In this document: piece by piece, positions 52,157 to 61,799 of the stretch
How positions within the stretch are numbered: the stretch's first letter is position 1
Layout: every line of letters starts with the position of its first letter
Assembly (NCBI RefSeq): GCF_900110875.1
Contig: NZ_FOFM01000001.1
Span: 372,001 to 436,000, forward strand
From: Pseudovibrio axinellae
GTDB lineage: Bacteria > Pseudomonadota > Alphaproteobacteria > Rhizobiales > Stappiaceae
DNA length: 64,000 bases
Direction: 5' to 3'
Made by a program: the position numbers and the translations under genes
Notes under the pieces: generated by a model
Databases searched by the model: none
Seen by the model: only the letters and a program-made list of their open reading frames with translations
Told to the model about the DNA's origin: nothing

Positions 52157-52379
52157 GCGACAAACACCAGCTCTGCAAAAAGCACCGGAATGGCGACATA
52201 ATGTATCGCTATAATCTCATTTTAAAGCATAGCAGGTCTTGCAGACTTCCAACCAACTACAAAACATTGAGAATATTGCAAGACTGCATGTGAGCTGATT
52301 GCGATAAAAACCTAATCTATGCGAGTTTAATTAAAAGACTGGTGGTTTTATTGTCGACCAGTGATCTGAGGGGACAACT

Positions 52380-53387
52380 ATGAAAGTACGCGGTATTATG
52401 ATGAGTGCAGTGATCCTGAGCGGTCCATTTGCCTCATCAGCTTGGGCAGCAGAAAAAATCACTGTGGGTGCACTGCGGTTCACATCTCACGCTGCAAACT
52501 TCGTTGCCTATGAAAAAGGTTATTTTGCCGACGCGGGCCTGGACGTTGAGTTCAAGTTCTTTCAGGCGGCTCAGCCAATGGCGCTTGCCATTGCATCGGG
52601 CGATGTTGACTTCGGCCTGACTGCAATTTCCGGGGGGCTGATCAGTCTTGCTGACAAGGGTGCTGTGAAAGTCATCGGCGGCGCGCTGCAAGAAGAAGGC
52701 GGCATTGACGGGCAAATGATCCTTGCTTCCAAGGCTGCCTATGATGCAGGCCTTAAGACACCAGCTGACCTGAAAGGTCATAGCTTTGGCGTGACTACAG
52801 CAGGTTCGTCTTTCCATTACATGGCGCATAAGATTGCGGACAAAGAAGGGTTTGAGCGCAAAGACATCAAGGTGCGGCCACTTCAGAAAGTTGGTGCCGT
52901 TATTGGTGCTCTCAAGAGCGCTCAGATTGATGCATGGGCTATTGTTCCCCATATCGCGAAAGGCCTTGGCAAGGCTCCTCAGGTGGAGGTGATTGGCAAT
53001 GTCTCCGATTACATTCCAAACTACCAGGTGACCACGGTCTTCACATCAACGAAGAACACCACAAACAACCCTGAGCTGGTAAAGACCTTCCTTAGTGCAT
53101 ATTCCAAGGGTGCAGCTGACTTCAACGCGGCACTGGTTGACAAAACTGAAGGCGATGCGACTGCCGATGATATGGTGAAGCTGATCCACAAATACGTTTA
53201 TGCTGACCGACCGCTGGAGAAGGCTGCTCCTTCCATTCAAAATGGAGCTATGCGCCTGAATGCCGGTGCTGCACTGAATATGGCAAGCGTGGAAGATCAG
53301 CTGAATTGGTTTAAGAGTGAAAGGCTGGTTCCATCTGGTGTCACGCTGGACAAGCTGGTTGATTCCAGGTTCGTTGAAACATTCTAA
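52380..53387 (+). CDS. ABC transporter substrate-binding protein (NMT1/SsuA-like)
   Basis: A 335-residue periplasmic binding protein of the NMT1/THI5/SsuA group, with a signal peptide (residues 1-23, ending SSAWA). The family pattern is ITVGALRFTSHAANFVAYEKGYFADAGLDVEF at the start (in parts), QPMALAIASGDVDFGLTAISGG, and GHSFGVTTAGSSFHYMAH in lobe 2. Such proteins bind sulfonates, nitrate, taurine, thiamine or riboflavin precursors. The ribosome site is GAGGGG. An ATPase and a permease follow, so this is a complete three-gene importer. No monooxygenase or vitamin gene lies near, so the ligand is open. Confidence 0.9.
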   Translation: MKVRGIMMSAVILSGPFASSAWAAEKITVGALRFTSHAANFVAYEKGYFADAGLDVEFKFFQAAQPMALAIASGDVDFGLTAISGGLISLADKGAVKVIGGALQEEGGIDGQMILASKAAYDAGLKTPADLKGHSFGVTTAGSSFHYMAHKIADKEGFERKDIKVRPLQKVGAVIGALKSAQIDAWAIVPHIAKGLGKAPQVEVIGNVSDYIPNYQVTTVFTSTKNTTNNPELVKTFLSAYSKGAADFNAALVDKTEGDATADDMVKLIHKYVYADRPLEKAAPSIQNGAMRLNAGAALNMASVEDQLNWFKSERLVPSGVTLDKLVDSRFVETF

Positions 53388-53398
53388 CCCAACACTCC

Positions 53399-53425
53399 GC
53401 ATTGCCCATTACTGGTGGGCAATGC
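53399..53425 (+). promoter_or_regulatory. Intercistronic stem-loop between binding protein and ATPase genes
   Basis: Perfect 9-bp stem GCATTGCCC / GGGCAATGC with a 9-base loop, 11 bases after the binding-protein stop, followed by TCTTTC. It is the third such element in this window placed directly after a binding-protein gene. Confidence 0.72.
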
Positions 53426-53448
53426 TCTTTCTAGTCCGGCTGGATTAA

Positions 53449-54216
53449 ATGCAAATCTCCATTGAAAACCTAAGCCATTGCTATGGCGCTATTGACGTTT
53501 TGAGCAACGTCAATTTGACCTTTAATCCCGGTGAAATTGCGGTAATCATTGGTCCGTCGGGCTGTGGCAAATCTACACTTTTGCGATTGATGGGTGGTCT
53601 TGAAGAGCCCTGCCAGGGAGCGGCCTACATCGCAGGGCAAGTGCCAGAAGGGTCTCTCAACCCCCTCACCTATATCTTTCAGGACTTTGCACTGCTGCCG
53701 TGGCGCTCTGTTGCTGGAAATATCTCTTTGGTGCTTGAAGACCATAAGCTTTCCAAAAGAGAGAGCGAGGCCATCATCAACGATGTGCTTACCCGCACTA
53801 ATCTATCAGAATTCCACGATGCACTGCCAAGACAGCTTTCTGGCGGGATGAAACAGCGCGTGGCGATTGCACGTGCTCTGGCAGTACGCCCAGCTTTTTT
53901 ACTGATGGACGAGCCGCTTTCTGCGTTGGACAGTCAGACACGTGAGCTGTTGATGGATGATTTGGTCGAGCTTTGGGCCCGTGAGAAATTTTCTGCCTGT
54001 TACGTGACACATAACCTTGGTGAAGCCGTGCGTCTTGGGCACAAGGTGATTGTGCTTTCGCGCCGTCCTGGACAAGTGCGCGATGTAGTTGAGATCCGCA
54101 TACCGCTTGAAGAGAGACGAGAGCGCTCTGCTGAGCTGGAAGATGTGCAACAGCAGCTTTGGCAGATGATGCGCGAAGAAGCCCTTGCCGCAGACCGGGA
54201 GCTTGCTGATGCCTAA
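53449..54216 (+). CDS. ABC transporter ATP-binding protein (SsuB/TauB-like)
   Basis: A 255-residue ATPase of the nitrate/sulfonate/taurine importer class. Walker A is GPSGCGKST (residues 38-46), the Q-loop is in YIFQDFALLPWRSV, the signature is LSGGMKQRVAIARAL, Walker B is LLMDEPLSALD, and the H-loop is in THNLGEAVRLGHKV. The QDFALLPWRSV segment is typical of the SsuB/TauB subgroup. The ribosome site is weak. Its stop overlaps the permease start by eight bases, coupling the two. Confidence 0.94.
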   Translation: MQISIENLSHCYGAIDVLSNVNLTFNPGEIAVIIGPSGCGKSTLLRLMGGLEEPCQGAAYIAGQVPEGSLNPLTYIFQDFALLPWRSVAGNISLVLEDHKLSKRESEAIINDVLTRTNLSEFHDALPRQLSGGMKQRVAIARALAVRPAFLLMDEPLSALDSQTRELLMDDLVELWAREKFSACYVTHNLGEAVRLGHKVIVLSRRPGQVRDVVEIRIPLEERRERSAELEDVQQQLWQMMREEALAADRELADA

Positions 54217-55033
54217 TCAAACCCAACCCCAGCACCCTGTGCAACGCGAACGCAAAAAAGTGCCGTTTCGTGGTGGTGGATTTAAGCCACGCCCCATCCG
54301 CTTTGTTGCACCCTTTGTCTTTCTCGTTCTGGTCTTGTTTTGGGAGTTTGGGTCTCAGACCGGTTTCATTAGCAACCTGGTTTTGCCTGCGCCGTCAGAA
54401 GCATTTCATGCCTTCATGGACCTTTATAATTCCGGCCTTCTCTGGAAGCATGTCAGCACAAGTCTTTACCGGCTTGTTTTTGGCTGGTGCATTGGAACTG
54501 CGCTTGGCATTTTGGTGGGACTACTGATCGGGCTATTCTCCTTGGCACGCGCTAGTTTGCTCCCGCTTACCTCTGCATTCTTCCCAATTCCAAAGATTGC
54601 TTTGCTGCCTTTGTTCATCATCTGGTTTGGTATCGGCGAAGGGTCCAAAGTTGCAACAATTCTGTTTGGGACCTTCTTTCCAACGGTCATTGCCACCTAT
54701 GGCGGCGTTGATAACGTTGAACGTGGATTGATCCGCATGGGTCAGTCCTTTGGTATGAGCCGGTTTTCAATTGTACGGAAAATCATATTACCGGGGGCGT
54801 TGCCTGCAATCCTTTCAGGCGCACGTATCTCCGCCAGCATTGCGATCATCCTGCTCGTAGCTGCTGAAATGATCGGTGCAGAGTATGGTATTGGCGCTTA
54901 TGTTTTGATGGCAGGATCTTTATTTGCCACAGACCAACTGATCGTCGGCGTGGCTATGCTCTCAATTTTGGGGCTGTGTGTGAGCTGGTTGATCGGGCGC
55001 ACTGAAAAAGCACTTTTAAACTGGCGCGGTTGA
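54209..55033 (+). CDS. ABC transporter permease (SsuC/TauC-like)
   Basis: A 274-residue permease with six hydrophobic segments. The N terminus is unusually polar (PNQTQPQHPVQRERKK) before the first helix. The SsuC-type motifs are LVLPAPSEAFHAF in the first periplasmic region, PIPKIALLPLFIIWFGIGEGSKV, and the EAA loop MGQSFGMSRFSIVRKIILPGALPAILSG (in parts). ATG 54209 has GGGAG upstream and overlaps the ATPase stop. Final gene of the importer; terminator follows. Confidence 0.93.
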   Translation: MPNQTQPQHPVQRERKKVPFRGGGFKPRPIRFVAPFVFLVLVLFWEFGSQTGFISNLVLPAPSEAFHAFMDLYNSGLLWKHVSTSLYRLVFGWCIGTALGILVGLLIGLFSLARASLLPLTSAFFPIPKIALLPLFIIWFGIGEGSKVATILFGTFFPTVIATYGGVDNVERGLIRMGQSFGMSRFSIVRKIILPGALPAILSGARISASIAIILLVAAEMIGAEYGIGAYVLMAGSLFATDQLIVGVAMLSILGLCVSWLIGRTEKALLNWRG

Positions 55034-55052
55034 CGACTTAAATTAAACAATA

Positions 55053-55081
55053 AACCTCGCTGGGGCTAACTCAGCGAGGTT
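55053..55081. terminator. Bidirectional terminator between the importer and the SRPBCC gene
   Basis: A 10-bp perfect stem AACCTCGCTG / CAGCGAGGTT with a 9-base loop lies between two convergent stop codons. Confidence 0.8.
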
Positions 55082-55085
55082 CTGG

Positions 55086-55547
55086 CTAATCAGCAGCGGC
55101 GTTGCACGCTTCTTTGAAGTTCTTCTCGAACACGCTTACCCAGCCATTGTTATAGCTTTCGCGCATCGCGGGGCCATATTCGCCAAGTTTTTCCCAGTCA
55201 TGATGACTTAGGACAACTTTTGTCCCCTCCCCGTCCTTCTCAAAGGTTACGTCAACGCACGTTGCCATTTGTTCGGGGTTATTGATGTGCCAGAGAATGG
55301 AGAAAGCCTGAGCTGGCTGGTAAAGCTTTATGGTGCCCCAGTCGTGGCGGGTGCCATCCTTAGCAACCTCATAAAGCTTACCACCTTCTTTTCGTTCGCA
55401 GAAAACATCCGGCAGCTCACCTCCATTCATCGCAGTCACAGAATGGGTTTGTGTTGGCCACCATTTGCTAAAGTCACCTGTAAAAACTTCAAAGGCTTTC
55501 TCAGGGCTACACTTTACTTTGATTATTTTTACCACTGGCGTAATCAT
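55086..55547 (-). CDS. SRPBCC (AHSA1/START-like) domain protein
   Basis: A 153-residue helix-grip fold protein of the SRPBCC/AHSA1 group. The pattern starts with KIIKVKCSPEKAFEVFTGDFSKWWP, has GGKLYEVAKDGTRHDWGTIKLYQPAQAFSILW (in parts), and closes with VSVFEKNFKEA, the long C-terminal helix. These domains bind hydrophobic ligands. It overlaps the upstream ArsR gene by four bases, a widespread ArsR-SRPBCC pairing in which the regulator controls its partner. Ligand not known; no metal-binding motif is seen. Confidence 0.88.
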   Translation of the reverse strand: MITPVVKIIKVKCSPEKAFEVFTGDFSKWWPTQTHSVTAMNGGELPDVFCERKEGGKLYEVAKDGTRHDWGTIKLYQPAQAFSILWHINNPEQMATCVDVTFEKDGEGTKVVLSHHDWEKLGEYGPAMRESYNNGWVSVFEKNFKEACNAAAD

Positions 55548-55858
55548 TTTTCGACCTCCTGTTGGTCAGCAATTTCATTTGCAAAAGCATGTAACGCCTC
55601 CTCCCAAAACTGGTCGAGGTATTCACGCAAAGGGGAAGTCCCATCGCTCTTGAGCCTATAAATCCTTGAGGTCCCACATTGATGTGCTTGTACAAGCCCA
55701 GCACGCTCCAGCACTTTCAGGTGTTGGGAGACAGCTGGCCTGCTGACATCCTTTGACAGAGAAAGTGCTTTGACATTTTTAGGGCCAGAGCGCAAATCTT
55801 CAAAGATTTTGCGACGAGTATCATCTGCAAGTGCGTGAAGAATTTTTTCGTAAGTCAT
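55544..55858 (-). CDS. ArsR-family transcriptional regulator
   Basis: A 104-residue winged-helix repressor with LADDTRRKIFEDLRSGPKNVKALS, then the recognition helix VSRPAVSQHLKVLERAGLV and the wing with RIYRL. The cysteine pair of arsenic/cadmium sensors (ELCVCDL) is absent, replaced by a stretch without metal ligands, so it belongs to the non-metal ArsR group that partners SRPBCC proteins. Half-site repeats directly upstream of its start suggest autorepression. Coupled to the SRPBCC gene by a four-base overlap. Confidence 0.92.
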   Translation of the reverse strand: MTYEKILHALADDTRRKIFEDLRSGPKNVKALSLSKDVSRPAVSQHLKVLERAGLVQAHQCGTSRIYRLKSDGTSPLREYLDQFWEEALHAFANEIADQQEVEK

Positions 55859-55860
55859 GA

Positions 55861-55882
55861 CTTACCGTAAGAGTTAACTTAC
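55861..55882. promoter_or_regulatory. Candidate ArsR operator
   Basis: CTTAC-C-GTAAG (55861-55871) is a perfect inverted repeat, with another CTTAC half-site at 55878-55882. It lies directly upstream of the ArsR start codon (55858), where a repressor would block transcription. Confidence 0.55.
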
Positions 55883-56101
55883 CTAGCTGTCAAGTTTGAA
55901 ATTGATCCTCCCAAAAGAACCAGTTGCTCAGCAAATCGGGCCGGTATTTTTGCGTTTATTGTTTCGCAGAAATTTAATTTGATAGAAACAACCAATCCTG
56001 TTGCTTGCAGGACCGGAATTGAGTGAAGATAGCGCCGGGCCATACATTGGCCTATTGGGGGCGTCGATCAGTACAGTCGCCAGTTCAAAAAAGGACAAGT
56101 C

Positions 56102-56752
56102 ATGGTTTTGCGCATAAACGATACAATCCCAAATTTGACCGTTTCGACAGATCATGGGGACATAAGTCTGCATGAATGGGTTGGCGATAGCTGGGCGATC
56201 ATTTTCTCTCACCCCAAAGACTTCACACCCGTTTGCACTACAGAATTTGGAGCTGTTGCTCAGCTCAGCCAGGAATGGGCCAAGCGGAACACCAAGGTTT
56301 TAGGGGTGTCCGTTGACGGCGTTGAGGATCACAAGAAATGGAAAGTCGACATTGAATCTGTCGGTAGGGCTCAGCCAGATTTCCCTATTGTCGCGGATGC
56401 CGGACTGGAAATGGCGAAAGCGTTTGACATGCTGCCTGCGGAGTATGTTCTGCCCGATGGCCGTACCCCAGCAGACTCTGCCACTGTGCGGTCCGTCTTT
56501 ATCATTGGGCCAGACAAGCAAGTCAAACTCATGATGACCTATCCGATGACAGTCGGGCGAAACTTTGCAGAGATTCTTCGGGCTTTGGATGGGCTTCAGA
56601 TGTCAGCCAAGGGCGTTGCAACACCAGCGGATTGGCAAATTGGACAGGATGTGATTGTACCACCGGCCGTCAGCACAGAAGTTGCAGAGGCTAAATTTGG
56701 CTCGGTAAAAACGGTACTGCCATACCTGCGTTTTGTCTCGCCGCCAAGTTAA
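56102..56752 (+). CDS. 1-Cys peroxiredoxin (Prx6 type)
   Basis: A 216-residue peroxiredoxin reducing H2O2 and organic peroxides. The peroxidatic Cys45 is in the PVCTTE motif (typical Prx6/1-Cys form). The Prx6 C-terminal extension (PADWQIGQDVIVPP, residues 178-191) is present, and no second cysteine is found in the remaining sequence, consistent with the 1-Cys mechanism requiring an external thiol. The ribosome site is AAGGAC. Monocistronic with a terminator. No OxyR gene or binding site recognised nearby. Confidence 0.93.
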   Translation: MVLRINDTIPNLTVSTDHGDISLHEWVGDSWAIIFSHPKDFTPVCTTEFGAVAQLSQEWAKRNTKVLGVSVDGVEDHKKWKVDIESVGRAQPDFPIVADAGLEMAKAFDMLPAEYVLPDGRTPADSATVRSVFIIGPDKQVKLMMTYPMTVGRNFAEILRALDGLQMSAKGVATPADWQIGQDVIVPPAVSTEVAEAKFGSVKTVLPYLRFVSPPS

Positions 56753-56772
56753 TCCAATTACAATAGACATTA

Positions 56773-56804
56773 GCAGGCTGCTCTTTCATCGGAGCGGCCT
56801 TTTC
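56773..56804 (+). terminator. Rho-independent terminator after the peroxiredoxin
   Basis: Stem AGGCTGCTC / GAGCGGCCT (one G-U or mismatch) with an 8-base loop, followed by TTTT. Confidence 0.8.
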
Positions 56805-56883
56805 TCTGCGTTCTCACACCTAACTCTCAGCCGTGTTTTTTACCAAACTCACGGACTTATCCGTTGGACTGCGCTTAACAACA

Positions 56884-56914
56884 AAGCCCCGTAGATATCG
56901 TCTCTACGGGGCTT
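56884..56914 (-). terminator. Rho-independent terminator of ilvD
   Basis: A 12-bp perfect stem AAGCCCCGTAGA / TCTACGGGGCTT with a 7-base loop. Read on the minus strand it is followed by TTGTTGTT, 10 bases after the ilvD stop. Confidence 0.87.
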
Positions 56915-56923
56915 ACCATTGAT

Positions 56924-58771
56924 TTAGTCAACCTTGCGAACCGCGCCTTTTGCCGCGCTGGTTGTCATTGCGGCATAGGCTTTCAGAGCAGTTGAGACCT
57001 TACGGTTACGTGTTTCAACTGGCTTCCATGCCTGCTTGCCTTTGGCTTCCATAGCTGTGCGGCGGGATGCAAGATCTGCATTAGAAACACGCATCTCGAT
57101 CTTACGGTTTGGAATGTCGATATCGATCATATCGCCTTCTTCCAGCAAGCCAATATTGCCCCCCTCAGCTGCTTCTGGCGAGACGTGGCCGATAGAAAGA
57201 CCCGAAGACCCACCGGAGAAGCGACCATCTGTGACAAGCGCACAGGCTTTGCCAAGGCCTTTAGACTTCAGGTAGCTCGTTGGGTACAGCATTTCCTGCA
57301 TGCCTGGACCACCGCGAGGGCCTTCGTAGCGGATCAAAACAATATCGCCCTCTTTCACCTTACCGGTGAGGATTGCGCTTACCGCTGAATCTTGTGATTC
57401 AAAAATGCGTGCCGCGCCGGAGAACTTGAGGATGCTATCATCAACGCCTGCGGTTTTAACGATACATCCGTCTTCCGCCAGGTTTCCGTAAAGAACGGCC
57501 AGCCCGCCATCCTGCGAGAAAGCGTGTTCTTTAGAGCGGATAACACCGCCTTCACGGTCATCGTCCACACCTTCAGCGTAGCGCGAGCTTTGAGAGAAGG
57601 CGACTTGTGTTGGGACGCCGCCGGGAGCGGCAGAGAAGAACTCTCGTACACTTTCGCTGTCGGTGCGTTTGATGTCCCAGCGCTCAAGAGCATCAGCCAA
57701 GTCTTTTGCATGGACTGACTTAACAGATGTATCGATCAGACCCGCACGGTCCAACTCACCTAAAATACCCAGGATGCCACCGGCACGGTGAATGTCTTCC
57801 ATATGTACGTTTGCAACCGAAGGAGCAACCTTACACAGAACAGGCACAATGCGCGACAAGCGGTCGATATCTTCCATGGTGAAGTCGACCTCGCCCTCCT
57901 GCGCGGCCGCCAGCAAATGCAGAACGGTGTTTGTAGAACCGCCCATGGCGATATCCATAATCATTGCATTTTCAAAGGCTTTGAAGTTGGCAATGTTACG
58001 CGGCAGGACATTTTCATCTTCCTGCTCGTAGTATCTTTTAGCAAGATCAACAATCAGGTGTCCGGCCTCCACGAACAGACGCTTACGGTCAGCATGTGTT
58101 GCCAATGTTGAGCCATTACCCGGCAAGGCCAGACCCAGTGCTTCCATCAGACAGTTCATGGAGTTTGCCGTAAACATGCCTGAGCACGACCCACAAGTTG
58201 GGCATGCACTGCGCTCAATTGATTCAACATCGCTGTCAGAAACACTGTCATCAGCGGCTGCAATCATCGCGTCGACGAGATCAACCTTGCGCTTTTCTCC
58301 GTTGGCCAGAACGACCTTACCCGCTTCCATCGGCCCGCCGGATACAAACACAGTTGGAATATTGAGGCGCAGGGAGGCCATCAACATACCAGGAGTGATC
58401 TTATCGCAGTTGGAGATACACACCATGGCATCGGCACAATGGGCGTTGACCATGTATTCCACGGAGTCTGCGATCAGCTCTCGCGATGGCAGAGAATAGA
58501 GCATGCCGTCGTGGCCCATCGCGATGCCGTCATCGACTGCGATCGTGTTGAACTCTTTGGCAATACCACCTGCTTGCTCAATTTCTCTTGCAACAAGCTG
58601 GCCAAGGTCTTTCAAATGCACGTGACCTGGAACGAACTGTGTGAATGAGTTTACAACAGCAATAATTGGTTTGCCGAAGTCCCCTTCTTTAACACCAGTT
58701 GCCCGCCATAGGCCGCGAGCGCCTGCCATATTACGGCCATGAGTGGAAGTGCGCGAACGATAGTTTGGCAT
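56924..58771 (-). CDS. ilvD: Dihydroxy-acid dehydratase
   Basis: IlvD (615 residues) dehydrates 2,3-dihydroxyisovalerate and 2,3-dihydroxy-3-methylvalerate in valine and isoleucine synthesis, using an iron-sulfur cluster. The cluster-ligand cysteines lie in [13 protein letters not shown] (about residues 118-130) and [18 protein letters not shown] near 195. The metal/active-site Ser segment is in [20 protein letters not shown] near 520. Length and motifs fit the [4Fe-4S] class. No other ilv gene is adjacent. Confidence 0.97.
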   Translation of the reverse strand: MPNYRSRTSTHGRNMAGARGLWRATGVKEGDFGKPIIAVVNSFTQFVPGHVHLKDLGQLVAREIEQAGGIAKEFNTIAVDDGIAMGHDGMLYSLPSRELIADSVEYMVNAHCADAMVCISNCDKITPGMLMASLRLNIPTVFVSGGPMEAGKVVLANGEKRKVDLVDAMIAAADDSVSDSDVESIERSACPTCGSCSGMFTANSMNCLMEALGLALPGNGSTLATHADRKRLFVEAGHLIVDLAKRYYEQEDENVLPRNIANFKAFENAMIMDIAMGGSTNTVLHLLAAAQEGEVDFTMEDIDRLSRIVPVLCKVAPSVANVHMEDIHRAGGILGILGELDRAGLIDTSVKSVHAKDLADALERWDIKRTDSESVREFFSAAPGGVPTQVAFSQSSRYAEGVDDDREGGVIRSKEHAFSQDGGLAVLYGNLAEDGCIVKTAGVDDSILKFSGAARIFESQDSAVSAILTGKVKEGDIVLIRYEGPRGGPGMQEMLYPTSYLKSKGLGKACALVTDGRFSGGSSGLSIGHVSPEAAEGGNIGLLEEGDMIDIDIPNRKIEMRVSNADLASRRTAMEAKGKQAWKPVETRNRKVSTALKAYAAMTTSAAKGAVRKVD

Positions 58772-58964
58772 TGAAAACCCCGATCTGGCGAGTGGTTTAT
58801 CTACTTATTGCAAACTAGTTAGTTTCAAAGGACTAACTTGGCAACTTTTCTCCAGCTTACACTAATAGGAATGAAAAGAGTACCCGCGGGTACGCCTCTT
58901 TTCCTTTTTGATCGCTTGAGCATTTCTTTAGTGTCCGCTATCGGCGGCTCAAGTCTAAGGTGAG

Positions 58965-60266
58965 CTAAAATCTTCCAAACGCGAAACTGGACAGGTCATG
59001 GCCTGATGGCTGGCCAGTTAAAACATCTGCCATCAAGCGCCCTACAGAAGGGCCAATCCCGAACCCATGACCTGAAAAGCCTGTCACGATATGCAGTTTT
59101 TCCTGTTGAGGCGCTTTATCTATGACAGGCATAAAATCAGGCATAGCGTCGATCATCCCGCCCCAAGCATTTTTGAGTTTGGTGCCTTTTAGCTGTGGGA
59201 ACCTGTCTGTAAATGCATCTGCTAAGGCCACAAGTTCGCGCTGATTAGGTTTGGAGTTGAGCACACGCATTTTTTCAAACGGAGATATTTCCTCCCCATT
59301 CCAACGCCGTTTTTGCGTCCATTGGTCAGGGTAATGATTTGGTGCCCACGGTTTGATGTGTGTGCCCTTCATATTCTCGACCATATTGGGAAGCCATTGC
59401 CTCAGGAATTTGAATGAATCTGGACCAATATGATGTGTCTGATTGTTTTTCAGCGCAATCGTGTAACCGCCATCCTGACGCCTACGCAAGGCAAAGGTGT
59501 TGTCAGATGCAATAGCGGGAAAAACGTCAGGCACTGCTTGTGTTGCTGCGACTGTCAGTTCCACCGAAAGCTGTGGCAACTTAATGCCAGCATTTGAGGC
59601 AAACAAAGATGACCATGCGCCACCAGCCAATACGATTTGTCCCGCTGTGATTTCACCTTGTTCGGTAACGGCACCGACAACCTCACCTCCAGACTTCACC
59701 AGAGTACGAACCGCATTGTTTTCGCAGATCACTGCACCCAGTCGCTCAGCGGCTTTGGCTATGCCAAGTGTTGCTTGTCCCGGTTCAATGCGTCCATCAC
59801 TTGCGGTGTGCATAGCGCCAATCCAACGTCCGGCCTTGCCCTGAATAGCTTCATACACCTTGTCCCGTGAAATCATACAGGTGCCGAGTTCATATTGGCG
59901 AGCAAGGTCTACAAAGTTCTCGAACCCCTCCAGGTCACTTTGTTTTTCAGCAAGGTAGTAAACGCCAGTGGTTTGGTATCCCAAGTCTTCACCGGTTTGC
60001 GCGCAAAGCTCCGCCCACAAACGACGAGATTCGATTGATAAGGGAATTTCTGGCTCATCACGGCCCTGCTGACGGATCCACCCCCAGTTTCGGCTGGACT
60101 GTTCCCCTGCAACACGTCCTTTTTCACAAAGAGTGACTTTGACACCCTTCTTTGCAAGATAATACGCGGTACACACCCCAATGATGCCCCCGCCAATAAT
60201 TAACACATCGGTTTCTTGTGGCTGTTTTCCATGGAACAGCTGTGGGTTTTTATTTGGGTAGATCAT
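58965..60266 (-). CDS. FAD-dependent D-amino-acid/glycine oxidase-like protein (DadA type), copy 2
   Basis: A 433-residue flavoprotein of the DAO/DadA fold. The FAD-binding motif IIGGGIIGVCTAYYLAKKG lies at residues 24-42, followed by the VTLCEKG acidic end of the ADP site, RNWGWIRQQGRD near residue 60, VLAGGAWSS, and the C-terminal GFSGHGFGIGPSVGRLMAD, which completes flavin binding. It is the second of two tandem paralogs, 17 bp after the first. It likely oxidatively deaminates a D-amino acid, proline, sarcosine or a related secondary amine. No partner hydrogenase subunits are seen. Confidence 0.9.
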   Translation of the reverse strand: MIYPNKNPQLFHGKQPQETDVLIIGGGIIGVCTAYYLAKKGVKVTLCEKGRVAGEQSSRNWGWIRQQGRDEPEIPLSIESRRLWAELCAQTGEDLGYQTTGVYYLAEKQSDLEGFENFVDLARQYELGTCMISRDKVYEAIQGKAGRWIGAMHTASDGRIEPGQATLGIAKAAERLGAVICENNAVRTLVKSGGEVVGAVTEQGEITAGQIVLAGGAWSSLFASNAGIKLPQLSVELTVAATQAVPDVFPAIASDNTFALRRRQDGGYTIALKNNQTHHIGPDSFKFLRQWLPNMVENMKGTHIKPWAPNHYPDQWTQKRRWNGEEISPFEKMRVLNSKPNQRELVALADAFTDRFPQLKGTKLKNAWGGMIDAMPDFMPVIDKAPQQEKLHIVTGFSGHGFGIGPSVGRLMADVLTGQPSGHDLSSFAFGRF

Positions 60267-60283
60267 TTGTGTACTCAGTGAAC

Positions 60284-61624
60284 TTATATGAATGGGCCGA
60301 GTTCGATTTTGGACCCATCGGAAAATCTTGAATATCTAAACCGCGTCAAGTCATGGTCTGCTGGTTTATCCATCATCATGTCTGACATGATGCGACCTGC
60401 CGCCGGTCCTATTCCAAAGCCGTGGCCGGAAAATCCGGTAGCAACAAACACGCCCTTCTGGGTTGGGACCTCATCCATAATCGGCACGAAATCAGGCAGG
60501 GCATCGATCATACCGGCCCAGCTTTCCTCAAGCTTCAAACCTTGCAGCTGTGGCAATCGATCCACCAGCCGGGTTTGAATGCGTTTTATGGCTGTTTGAC
60601 TGGGTGGAGGGTTGAGCACACGGCAGGTTTCAAAGGGGGTGATATCCCCTCCAGTCCATTTGCGTTTGAGGTTCCACGAACCTGGATAGTTCTTCGGTGA
60701 GTTCACTGCAAAAGAGATCCCTTTGAGTGACGCTTTTGCCGCCGGTAACCACTTGGAAAGGTGCCTAAATGAATCATTGCCAATGTAATGTTCATGCAGG
60801 TCACAGATAGCAAGAGTGAAGCCGCCATCCTGCCGTTTGCGAAAGGCAAATTTGGAGTCGACTGCATTGCCGTTAAAGATATCTGGAGCTGTTTTAGTTG
60901 CTGCCACCGTTGCTCGCACAGAAAGCTGAGGCATGGAAACACCAATGTTTTGGGCAAACAAGGAGGACCATGCCCTTGCTGCGAGCAGAACCCGATTTGC
61001 TTTGATGGTCCCCTTTTCCGTAACAGCACCTGTGAGTTTACCGCCTTCAAACTCCAAAGTTCTGACAGCACAATCTTCAACAATTATTGCGCCGTTGCGC
61101 TCGGCTGCCCTGCCTATTGCAGGCACCGCGACCCAAGGCTCTGCACGGCCATCGCTCGGGGTCAGCAAAGCGCCAATCCATTTGCCTTTGCGACCTGGAA
61201 CATGTTTGTAAAGCTCTCGCTCACTCAAGAGCTTTGTGTCGAGTTGATGCTGCTTAGCCAGAGCTAGGAACTCCTCGTATTTCCTTAGCTCCTCCTCTTT
61301 CTGAGCAAGGAAATAAACACCGTGCTGCCGGAACCCAAGGTCTTCACCCGTTTCCTTCATCAGTTGATGCCAGAGGCGATTACTTTCTATTGTAATTGGG
61401 AGTTCAGCAGCATCCCTGCCCTGCTGGCGGACCCAGCCCCAATTGCGGCTGGATTGCTCACCTGCAACACGACCTTTTTCGCAGAGCGTCACGTGGACAC
61501 CCTTTTGCGCGAGCCAGTAGGCTGTGCAGATGCCAATGATACCACCGCCGATTATGAGGAAGTCTGTTTGTTCCGGAATTTTTCCAGAAAACTGCTTTGC
61601 AGTTGAACTTGTGTAGGTCGCCAT
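60284..61624 (-). CDS. FAD-dependent D-amino-acid/glycine oxidase-like protein (DadA type), copy 1
   Basis: A 446-residue paralog of the downstream gene and first in the tandem pair. FAD motif IIGGGIIGICTAYWLAQKG is at residues 24-42, RNWGWVRQQGRD follows near residue 60, and GFSGHGFGIGPAAGRIMSD is the C-terminal flavin motif. The two copies align over their whole length with the same landmark order, differing mainly in the substrate-facing middle region, which suggests an old duplication with diverged substrate preference. Co-transcription with copy 2 is likely. The first residues lack a signal peptide, so a cytoplasmic enzyme is expected. Confidence 0.9.
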   Translation of the reverse strand: MATYTSSTAKQFSGKIPEQTDFLIIGGGIIGICTAYWLAQKGVHVTLCEKGRVAGEQSSRNWGWVRQQGRDAAELPITIESNRLWHQLMKETGEDLGFRQHGVYFLAQKEEELRKYEEFLALAKQHQLDTKLLSERELYKHVPGRKGKWIGALLTPSDGRAEPWVAVPAIGRAAERNGAIIVEDCAVRTLEFEGGKLTGAVTEKGTIKANRVLLAARAWSSLFAQNIGVSMPQLSVRATVAATKTAPDIFNGNAVDSKFAFRKRQDGGFTLAICDLHEHYIGNDSFRHLSKWLPAAKASLKGISFAVNSPKNYPGSWNLKRKWTGGDITPFETCRVLNPPPSQTAIKRIQTRLVDRLPQLQGLKLEESWAGMIDALPDFVPIMDEVPTQKGVFVATGFSGHGFGIGPAAGRIMSDMMMDKPADHDLTRFRYSRFSDGSKIELGPFI

Positions 61625-61762
61625 ACGCGTCTCAAGGTATCAGGTCTGCAGAAAACAACCCTGCAAGCCTAGCAGAAATGAGATGTCATCGCACGATTGC
61701 TTTCCTAAGCATTTAGTCGACCTTTGACTTAAGTCCTTTAGGCAATTTTTAGATACTGAAAC

Positions 61763-61791
61763 TGGCCTGAGACAATGCATAGCTCAGGCCA
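61763..61791 (-). terminator. Stem-loop terminator after the SDR gene
   Basis: A 9-bp stem TGGCCTGAG / CTCAGGCCA with an 11-base loop, just downstream of the SDR stop on the minus strand; the U-run is weak. Confidence 0.65.
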
Positions 61792-61799
61792 GAAAGTGC

